A stretch of DNA of 6,536 bases from Flavobacteriaceae bacterium UBA7433 (GTDB lineage: Bacteria > Bacteroidota > Bacteroidia > Flavobacteriales > Flavobacteriaceae): contig DLQL01000008.1 in NCBI GenBank assembly GCA_002477565.1, positions 1-6,536 on the forward strand, read 5' to 3'. The notes beneath the pieces are model-generated. The model was not told where the DNA came from. It made no database searches and saw nothing but the letters and a program-made list of their open reading frames with translations. The position numbers and the translations under genes were made by a program. Positions 1 to 5,153 of this stretch are shown piece by piece; positions within the stretch are counted from its first letter, which is position 1; every line of letters begins with the position of its first letter.

Positions 1-330
1 TTTGATGGCGTCGTAATTTTCAATGATTCCGTTGTGGATGATGGTCAGGTCTCCCGAATTGGAAACGTGTGGGTGGGAATTGGTGTCATTTGGCACCCCG
101 TGTGTGGCCCATCGTGTGTGTCCGATACCGATGGTTCCTTTTGTCTTGTTTTCAACAAACAATGCTTCTAAGTCAGCGACCTTTCCTTTGGTTTTTGTAA
201 CCTTGGCTTCTGTACCGTTGAAAACCATGATTCCCGCGCTGTCATAGCCTCTGTATTCCAAACGTTGCAACCCTTTGATTACAATCGGATAGGCTTCACG
301 TGTCCCTATATATCCGGTTATCCCACACAT
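1..330 (-). CDS. glmS: Glutamine--fructose-6-phosphate aminotransferase (isomerizing), N-terminal part, runs off the window
   Basis: GlmS converts fructose-6-phosphate and glutamine to glucosamine-6-phosphate and glutamate in the cytoplasm, the first committed step to UDP-GlcNAc for peptidoglycan and LPS. Only the first 110 codons are present; the 3' part lies beyond the left edge. The reading starts MCGITGYIG, so Cys2 becomes the N-terminal nucleophile of the glutaminase (Ntn-hydrolase) domain after Met removal. Family motifs follow: EYRGYDSAG (25-33), TRWATHG (72-78, glutamine-binding Arg73 and Trp74) and HNGIIEN (99-105, oxyanion-hole Asn100-Gly101). The start is fixed by the obligatory Cys2. 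The gene begins 10 bp after the DUF4270 stop (gap AT-rich, no Shine-Dalgarno site, no TAnnTTTG box), so it is probably co-transcribed with the two genes upstream. No glmS ribozyme is expected or seen. The family call is near certain; whether the rest of the gene is intact cannot be seen. Confidence 0.97.
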   Translation of the reverse strand, partial: MCGITGYIGTREAYPIVIKGLQRLEYRGYDSAGIMVFNGTEAKVTKTKGKVADLEALFVENKTKGTIGIGHTRWATHGVPNDTNSHPHVSNSGDLTIIHNGIIENYDAIK

Positions 331-340
331 AATTTTTTAT

Positions 341-1891
341 TTAATCGTTTTGAACTGAGTAGTTGATTTTTAATTTTGTCAGACTCCCGTCAAGTACAAC
401 GCCTCTTGGATTCCAATTGTTAGAAGTGACCAAGGTGTCTATGGTACTGATGGGCAAATCACCGTTGGCAAAAACTTTCAATCCAAGGTTTTCTATATTT
501 TTGGATTGGGTTCCGTCCAACAATTTTGTAATGTAGTCTGTGACTCTAAACTGGTAGTAGTAGGCGCCGTTTTCGTCTTTCTGAAGGGTTCCTTGTGCAT
601 CAGAAAAGGAAGCGGCTGTGATGTAATCTAAAATTTGAGAATCGTAGTTCGGTGTTTTTTTGTACAAAAACAATTGAAAGACCTTGTCTGTTGCCGAATC
701 CCAATTGCTTTCATCCACATAAAAAGTCAAACTCGCCTCGTTGATCAGCCACCTGGGGTTGCCTTCGTCATCGTTGGCAGCTTCTAGGAGGCTTTGCAAT
801 TCCGGACTTACTGTGTTGGGCTGTTCTGAATCGTACCCCAATAATTTAATGTTTGCCTGAAAGCCTGAAGCTCCTTGGACATAGATTTTATCTGTATCCG
901 AAGCTCCTGTGTGGTCGTGCTCGTACTTGCTCGCTCTAACGCCTCCAAAAGAAAATGTTTTTGCTCGTTTTATCGTGTCTAAAATCGCTCCTGTTGAAAC
1001 CTTGCGGACTACATTTGTGTAGTACATTTCTACAAAAGCGTTCGAAAGCAGCAAAGACGCTATGGATCCAGGTGTTTCAGATACCGTTTTTAGGTACAGT
1101 CCTCTAAAATAGCGGATAAAATCTTGCTGTGAAGACAGGACTTCAGGGGCTGCTGCTCCATTCGCTGGCAACTTGTCTAATATTTTGGTTTGGAAAAAGT
1201 CAGTGTCCAAAGGAATGGCCATGAGAGGCGCAGCGTTGGAAAGCTGAATTGTATCGGTGTCGTAGACTGTTCCGTCGATGCTTCGTTTGACATAGGCAAC
1301 CGTGTCTTTCGCGCTTGGAGAGAAATTTGAAACCGTCGCCAACAGGCCTTTTGTCTCATAAGTTCTGTCCGTATCAAACCTACTCGGTCTTGAGGGGTCT
1401 GAGGGGTCCAAAGGATTCAAAAATGTTTCCAATTCGTGTACCTCAAAATCAAAAGATCCATAGGATTCGGCAATTGAATCATAGGCTCCAAAAACAGAAT
1501 CCAAACTGTACAGCCGTTTTTGATCCAAACCAACGCCAAGGGTAGCTTGGTAGGGAATGTACAAAAAAACAGTGTCCAGGGACGGAGCGACCAAGGTATC
1601 AGCCCCATAAGATTTCGAAGTGTATTCCAAAGAGGTCGGCAGGCTTAGTTGACTGACAAAAGAGGCTTTTAAGGTTCCAAAATTGGGATTGTTGTAGGCC
1701 CCGAGCAAGTACTGTCCTGCCGTCGATGAATTGACACTAGAAATGGGCTCGGATGTAAAAAAAACGTCGGAGATAAGCTCTTTCGCTTCAAAATTTTTAT
1801 TGTCAATGAAAGAAGCATTGATGCTGTTCAAATCGCTTTCACAAGCGATGGAAAACAAAAGCAACAATGAAAAATACAAAATCTTTTTCAT
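341..1891 (-). CDS. DUF4270 family lipoprotein
   Basis: This is a predicted lipoprotein of 516 residues. It opens with a type II signal peptide: KK at 2-3, a hydrophobic core at 4-15 and lipobox SIAC at 14-17, giving lipidated Cys17 followed by ESD. The acidic residues right after the Cys resemble the lipoprotein export signal described in Bacteroidota, so surface or outer-membrane placement is plausible but inferred. The mature part looks beta-rich and soluble, with no further membrane segment. Stretches I associate with DUF4270 are STAGQYLLGAYNNPNFGTL (56-74), the region around YYYQFRVTDYITKLLDG (444-460), and NPRGVVLDGS (494-503) close to the end. A short Pro/Ser/Asp-rich run with DPS-DPS-RPS lies at 162-170. 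DUF4270 has no established activity that I know of. The gene lies 41 bp after the GT5-like gene and 10 bp before glmS, suggesting a link to envelope sugar metabolism. The start is the only one that gives a proper signal peptide. Confidence 0.88.
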   Translation of the reverse strand: MKKILYFSLLLLFSIACESDLNSINASFIDNKNFEAKELISDVFFTSEPISSVNSSTAGQYLLGAYNNPNFGTLKASFVSQLSLPTSLEYTSKSYGADTLVAPSLDTVFLYIPYQATLGVGLDQKRLYSLDSVFGAYDSIAESYGSFDFEVHELETFLNPLDPSDPSRPSRFDTDRTYETKGLLATVSNFSPSAKDTVAYVKRSIDGTVYDTDTIQLSNAAPLMAIPLDTDFFQTKILDKLPANGAAAPEVLSSQQDFIRYFRGLYLKTVSETPGSIASLLLSNAFVEMYYTNVVRKVSTGAILDTIKRAKTFSFGGVRASKYEHDHTGASDTDKIYVQGASGFQANIKLLGYDSEQPNTVSPELQSLLEAANDDEGNPRWLINEASLTFYVDESNWDSATDKVFQLFLYKKTPNYDSQILDYITAASFSDAQGTLQKDENGAYYYQFRVTDYITKLLDGTQSKNIENLGLKVFANGDLPISTIDTLVTSNNWNPRGVVLDGSLTKLKINYSVQND

Positions 1892-1932
1892 AGGCTGTGT
1901 CCCTTTCTGGGCATTGTTTTTTTTGGAGGAAT

Positions 1933-2739
1933 TTAAAGAACTTCGTTGGTATAAAACTCCAAATACGCATCTGCAAAAGAATCTTCAGGAAGAAAATCTA
2001 GGGAAGGTTTGTTTTGAGCCGCTACAAAGTCAATCAAATCATTGGACAAATCCTCACTTGCCTTGATGACTCCATCGGAGTTCTCAATGGCACTTTTCAA
2101 AAGATTGATATGACTCGGAACTTCTAAGATTTTTGCCTTGTCTTCAGAAATATTGTCAAATTTGATTTTGTCAATCAACTTGGTGTCCAACGCTCCTTCA
2201 AAATCAGAACTGTAGAGGGAAGTAACTATTTTACTCTCGCTAAAAAGAGGGTCGTCTTTGTAGTATTCTTTCAAGTACAAAGGCAACAATGAAGCCATCC
2301 AACCGTGAACATGAATGATGTCTGGGGCCCAATTGAGCTTTTTGACGGTTTCAATCACTCCTTTTGCAAAAAAGATAGCACGTTCGTCATTGTCAGAAAA
2401 CAACTCGCTTTTATCGTCTTTAAAAACCGCTTTTCGTTTGAAATATTCCTCGTTGTCAATAAAGTATACCTGCATCCGCTCTTTTGGAATGGAAGCTACT
2501 TTGATAATCAATGGCATGTCCATGTCATTGACAATTAAATTCATACCTGACAAACGAATCACTTCGTGAAGTTGGTATCTTCTTTCGTTGATAACACCGT
2601 AGCGCGGCATAAAAATTCGGGTTTGTACTCCTTTGTGATGGGCTTTTCTCGCCGCCTCAAAGGACATGGATGACATCTCCGAAACGGGCAAATAAGGCAT
2701 TACTTCAGAAGAAACGTACAATACTTTTTTATCTTTCAT
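1933..2739 (-). CDS. Half-length glycogen/starch synthase-like (GT5 N-terminal domain) protein, probably catalytically inactive
   Basis: The 268 residues match the N-terminal Rossmann half of GlgA-type synthases: KVLYVSSEVMPY (5-16), TRIFMPRYGVI (40-50), PDIIHVHGWMASLLPLYL (139-156) and a segment at 210-235 resembling the GlgA stretch around 'KAGLYYADHITAVSP'. A full GlgA is about 470-500 residues; the C-terminal GT-B half is absent. The ADP-glucose-binding KTGGLAD motif is replaced by PVSEMSS (18-24). HAHDW has become HVHGW (143-147), losing the Asp equivalent to E. coli D137, and the His of FTVHN is Tyr176. Synthase activity is therefore unlikely; a binding or regulatory role is inference. 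I chose the ATG at 2739 over an in-frame TTG at 2772, because a TAnnTTTG box (2770-2777) overlaps that TTG and any transcript from it would start downstream. It is the first gene of the apparent operon with DUF4270 and glmS. It is often annotated as 'glycogen synthase', which I think overstates its function. Confidence 0.85.
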   Translation of the reverse strand: MKDKKVLYVSSEVMPYLPVSEMSSMSFEAARKAHHKGVQTRIFMPRYGVINERRYQLHEVIRLSGMNLIVNDMDMPLIIKVASIPKERMQVYFIDNEEYFKRKAVFKDDKSELFSDNDERAIFFAKGVIETVKKLNWAPDIIHVHGWMASLLPLYLKEYYKDDPLFSESKIVTSLYSSDFEGALDTKLIDKIKFDNISEDKAKILEVPSHINLLKSAIENSDGVIKASEDLSNDLIDFVAAQNKPSLDFLPEDSFADAYLEFYTNEVL

Positions 2740-2753
2740 GGACAAAACTCTTT

Positions 2754-2777
2754 TACTTTTACAATCTTGCAAAAGTA
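2754..2777. repeat. Short inverted repeat over the minus-strand promoter box
   Basis: TACTTTT (2754-2760) and AAAAGTA (2771-2777) are perfect 7-bp inverted arms separated by 10 bp. The right arm is the -7 box of the minus-strand operon and the left arm lies in its expected leader. It could be an operator, but the arms are short and AT-rich, so chance is a serious alternative. Confidence 0.3.
2770..2777 (-). promoter_or_regulatory. Candidate -7 box (TACTTTTG) of the GT5-like/DUF4270/glmS operon
   Basis: Read on the minus strand, TACTTTTG fits the Bacteroidota -7 consensus TAnnTTTG exactly and is followed by C. It ends 30 bp before the ATG at 2739, implying a leader of about 25 nt. A proper TTG -33 element is missing; the best candidate is ATG at 2797-2799 with a 19-bp spacer, one mismatch from TTG. 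The box also forms one arm of a short inverted repeat. Confidence 0.6.
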
Positions 2778-2809
2778 CGAATTTTTATGCTAATTTCATG
2801 TTAAAATAC

Positions 2810-2817
2810 TAAGTTTG
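2810..2817 (+). promoter_or_regulatory. Candidate -7 box (TAAGTTTG) of panC
   Basis: TAAGTTTG matches TAnnTTTG and is followed by C, as in the divergent box. It ends 23 bp before the panC ATG, implying a leader of roughly 18 nt. The -33 position shows only ATG (2787-2789, 20-bp spacer) instead of TTG. The two -7 boxes face away from each other and are 32 bp apart, so the two promoters' -33 regions lie within each other's footprint. Confidence 0.6.
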
Positions 2818-2840
2818 CAGTCATTTTACAAGATACGCGC

Positions 2841-3683
2841 ATGAAAGTCCTTGCTGAAATCGGAAAAACATCTTCGGTGATAACCTCCTTAAAATCATCG
2901 GATAAACGAATTGGATTTGTGCCAACGATGGGAGCTTTGCACGAAGGACACCTTTCGTTGATTCGAGCATCACGGGCTTCTAACGATGTGACTGTGGTGA
3001 GTATTTTTGTCAACCCTACTCAGTTTGACAAAAAAGAAGATTTTTTAAAATACCCCAAATCCCTCGACAAAGACTTGGAGTTGCTCAAACAAGCCGGTTG
3101 TGATTTGGTGTTTACTCCCGCCTCTAAAAACCTCTATCCCGAAGATGCCGTGTCGGCAACTTTTGATTTCGGAGGTATCGAAAAGGAGATGGAAGGCAAG
3201 TTCCGAGACAACCACTTCAACGGGGTGGCAACGATTGTCAAAAAACTGTTTGAAATTGTACAGCCAAACAATGCCTACTTTGGAGAAAAAGATTTTCAAC
3301 AGCTGCAAATCATCAAAAACCTCACGATTCAATTAGGCCTTCCTACAGAAGTGCACGGATGTCCTATTTACAGAGAAAAGGATGGCCTTGCGATGAGCTC
3401 AAGGAATGTACGCCTCACACCACTGCAAAGAGATGCGGCTCCTTTTGTTTACAAAATACTAAAAGAGGTGAAAATCCGATTTGAAAACCACACGGTCTCA
3501 GAAACCAAAGACTGGGTCGCCCAACAATTCCAAACACAGCCCTTGTTGGATTTGGAATATTTTGAAATCACCGATGAAGACACTTTACAAAGCGCCTCCT
3601 CAAAAAATACGAATCAAAAACAAAGAGCTTTTATTGCTGTATTTGCAGGTGCGATTCGCCTCATTGACAATATGCCGCTCTAA
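2841..3683 (+). CDS. panC: Pantoate--beta-alanine ligase (pantothenate synthetase)
   Basis: PanC performs the last step of pantothenate (vitamin B5) synthesis: pantoate is activated with ATP to pantoyl-adenylate, which is then attacked by beta-alanine. It is a cytoplasmic nucleotidyltransferase of the class I tRNA-synthetase-like fold. Its 280 residues match the usual family length. Visible motifs are VPTMGALHEGH (27-37, the HxGH-type ATP site with His34 and His37), NPTQF (58-62, pantoate contact), YPKSLDKD (71-78), EGKFRDNHFNG (118-128), GEKDFQQ (148-154, ATP/Mg and pantoate contacts) and MSSRN (185-189, the KMSKS-like loop). The C-terminal beta-alanine-side domain runs from about 190 to 280. 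The ATG at 2841 puts the first motif at the usual distance from the start. It is the first gene of the plus-strand run and is followed 69 bp later by panD, which supplies its beta-alanine. Nothing is truncated or unusual. Confidence 0.99.
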   Translation: MKVLAEIGKTSSVITSLKSSDKRIGFVPTMGALHEGHLSLIRASRASNDVTVVSIFVNPTQFDKKEDFLKYPKSLDKDLELLKQAGCDLVFTPASKNLYPEDAVSATFDFGGIEKEMEGKFRDNHFNGVATIVKKLFEIVQPNNAYFGEKDFQQLQIIKNLTIQLGLPTEVHGCPIYREKDGLAMSSRNVRLTPLQRDAAPFVYKILKEVKIRFENHTVSETKDWVAQQFQTQPLLDLEYFEITDEDTLQSASSKNTNQKQRAFIAVFAGAIRLIDNMPL

Positions 3684-3740
3684 ATGAAGAAACCTTCGTA
3701 AATTTAAAGCCCCATTTTCAATAGTTATTCTCAAATTCCT

Positions 3741-3748
3741 TAATTTTG
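3741..3748 (+). promoter_or_regulatory. Candidate -7 box (TAATTTTG) immediately upstream of panD
   Basis: TAATTTTG matches TAnnTTTG and ends only 4 bp before the panD ATG at 3753. With the usual 5-7 bp to the start site, transcription would begin at or within a few bases of the ATG, giving a leaderless or nearly leaderless message. No TTG is seen at the -33 position, so the box could be a chance match in AT-rich DNA, with panD expressed from the panC promoter. Confidence 0.45.
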
Positions 3749-3752
3749 CCCC

Positions 3753-4103
3753 ATGCAAATAGAAGTTGTAAAATCTAAAATCCACAGAGTCACTGTTACC
3801 GGTGCTGACTTGCAGTACATCGGCAGCGTGACTATTGACAAAGACCTGATGGACGCCTCCAATCTCATCGAAGGTGAAAAAGTACAAATTGTCAATATCA
3901 ATAACGGAGAACGCTTGGAGACTTATGTGATTCCAGGCCCTAGAAAAAGCGGAGAGATCACCCTCAATGGTCCTGCTGCAAGAAAGGTCGCCAAGGGAGA
4001 TGTGGTGATCATCATTTCTTATGCAACCATGTCACCTGAAGAAGCCAAAGCCTTTGTCCCTTCTTTGGTGTTTCCCAACGAAAAAGACAATTCACTGACT
4101 TGA
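3753..4103 (+). CDS. panD: Aspartate 1-decarboxylase, pyruvoyl-dependent proenzyme
   Basis: PanD decarboxylates L-aspartate to beta-alanine, the substrate PanC needs. The 116-residue length is close to that of E. coli PanD. The self-cleavage site is clear: YIGSVTID (22-29), with cleavage between Gly24 and Ser25 turning Ser25 into the catalytic pyruvoyl group and giving beta (1-24) and alpha (25-116) chains. Active-site residues of the E. coli enzyme are present at identical positions: Lys9, His11, Arg54, Thr57 and Tyr58. The conserved NGPAAR (72-77) corresponds to NGAAAR in the family. The start at 3753 is fixed by this numbering. The gap after panC is 69 bp with only a weak 4-bp hairpin (GAAG/CTTC), so read-through from panC is likely. 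The TGA stop overlaps the TTG start of the next gene. E. coli-type maturation needs PanZ; no such gene is in view. Confidence 0.98.
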   Translation: MQIEVVKSKIHRVTVTGADLQYIGSVTIDKDLMDASNLIEGEKVQIVNINNGERLETYVIPGPRKSGEITLNGPAARKVAKGDVVIIISYATMSPEEAKAFVPSLVFPNEKDNSLT

Positions 4104-5083
4104 TTTTAACGCGGTCCATTCGAAAATTACTCAAAAAAACACTGCCGCTAGGTTTGGGTGTTTTTTTGATTTGGATTTCCTTGTCAAAACTCACAGATGC
4201 AGACATACAAAGTGTCAAAAACTCTTTTCAAACTGCCAATTACTGGTGGGTATTGCTCTCTTTGGTTTTGGGAATTCTCAGTCATTTTTCAAGGGCATAT
4301 CGCTGGCAATTTATGTTGGAGCCGATGGGCTACAAACCTAAATTCATCAACAGCTGTATGGCTGTGCTCATCGCTTATCTTGTGAATTTAGGCATTCCGA
4401 GAGCAGGTGAGGTTTCGAGAGCTGCTACGCTGACAGAGTACGAAGGCGTTCCTTTTGAAAAAGCTTTTGGAACGATTGTCGCAGAGCGGGTGGCTGACGT
4501 CCTTATGTTGTTCTTGTTTATCGGACTGGCATTCTTGTCGCAATTTGATTTGATCAAAAACATCTTGTTTGCCAAGCTTCCAAAAAACCCGTTGCACACT
4601 GCTTTGAGTCTGTGTCTTGCGCTGCTTGCTTTTTACTTTTTATCAAAGTGGATGCAAAAATCAAAAAAAGGTTTTTTTGTCAAACTGAGGTCTTTTCTTG
4701 CCGGACTTGCATTGGGTGTCAAAAGCATTTTGACAATGCGCAAAAAAGGGGCTTTTATCTTTCATACTTTTTTGATCTGGACACTCTATGTGGGGATGCT
4801 TTATGTCGCCTCCTTTGCACTGCCTGAAACTTCAGGAATTTCGCCAAATGCTGTCTTGATTGCCTTTATCATTGGCTCTTTTAGCTATGCCGCCACAAAC
4901 GGAGGCATCGGGTCGTATCCATTGGCCATTCAACAAGCTTTGCTTCTTTACGGTGTTTCTGAAATCGCCGGGCTGAGTTTTGGCTGGATCATGTGGACCT
5001 CTCAAACCCTTATGATTCTTGTTTTTGGGGGACTGTCCTTTGCACTCCTTCCTCTTTACAACAAAAAGAAAAAGGCCGAATAA
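4100..5083 (+). CDS. Flippase-like / lysylphosphatidylglycerol-synthase-TM-type integral membrane protein
   Basis: This is a polytopic inner-membrane protein of 327 residues. Hydrophobic segments I place at about 15-31, 48-64, 84-99, 131-148, 165-183, 217-241, 249-265 and 293-320 (the last may be two helices), with a lysine-rich tail KKKK near the end. Conserved-looking blocks are SRAYRW (64-69), NLGIPRAGEVSRA (96-108), GTIVAERVADV (124-134) and NGGIGSYPLAIQQ (267-279). They fit the YbhN/AglD/MprF-TM superfamily (UPF0104), whose members include lipid flippases. The soluble aminoacyl-transferase domain of MprF is absent, so lysyl-PG synthesis is not expected; the substrate is unknown. The start is TTG at 4100, overlapping the panD TGA (4101-4103) and suggesting translational coupling. 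No ATG precedes the first helix in this frame, so a later start would lose conserved sequence. Co-location with panCD and radA does not reveal its role. Confidence 0.88.
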   Translation: MILTRSIRKLLKKTLPLGLGVFLIWISLSKLTDADIQSVKNSFQTANYWWVLLSLVLGILSHFSRAYRWQFMLEPMGYKPKFINSCMAVLIAYLVNLGIPRAGEVSRAATLTEYEGVPFEKAFGTIVAERVADVLMLFLFIGLAFLSQFDLIKNILFAKLPKNPLHTALSLCLALLAFYFLSKWMQKSKKGFFVKLRSFLAGLALGVKSILTMRKKGAFIFHTFLIWTLYVGMLYVASFALPETSGISPNAVLIAFIIGSFSYAATNGGIGSYPLAIQQALLLYGVSEIAGLSFGWIMWTSQTLMILVFGGLSFALLPLYNKKKKAE

Positions 5084-5099
5084 AGTAGGTAGAAATAAG

Positions 5100-5107
5100 T
5101 ATCTTTG
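5100..5107 (+). promoter_or_regulatory. Candidate -7 box (TATCTTTG) of radA
   Basis: TATCTTTG fits TAnnTTTG and lies in the 70-bp gap between the membrane-protein stop (5081-5083) and the radA ATG (5154), giving a predicted leader of about 40 nt. No TTG -33 element is visible at the right distance. radA may thus have its own promoter as well as read-through from the pan genes. Confidence 0.45.
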
Positions 5108-5153
5108 AGGTGTTTCGATAAAAACACGTTTCAATTCAAAACCAACTTTTCAA

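Noticed and set aside
23..247. Plus-strand open frame opposite glmS
   Set aside because: It is the antisense of the conserved GlmS glutaminase domain and its translation resembles nothing known to me.
1892..1932. Separate promoter for the DUF4270 gene
   Set aside because: The 41-bp gap has no TAnnTTTG on the minus strand; only an A-run and a weak GAAAGGGA near the start are seen.
2740..2772. An 11-codon N-terminal extension of the GT5-like protein starting at TTG 2772
   Set aside because: The TTG lies inside the candidate -7 box, the extra residues (MQDCKSKRVLS) have no counterpart in GlgA, whose sequence starts right at the KVLYVSSE strand, and an ATG at 2739 is well placed.
3684..3700. 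Possible terminator after panC (GAAG-AAAC-CTTC hairpin)
   Set aside because: The stem is only 4 bp, with no U-run after it. It cannot be supported as a terminator.
3684..3701. Five-codon ORF (MKKPS) just after the panC stop
   Set aside because: Too short, with no ribosome-binding site and no link to a regulatory structure.
4832..5134. 100-residue minus-strand open frame opposite the end of the membrane-protein gene
   Set aside because: It is antisense to a conserved block (NGGIGSYPLAIQQ) of the real gene, with no recognisable domain or promoter.
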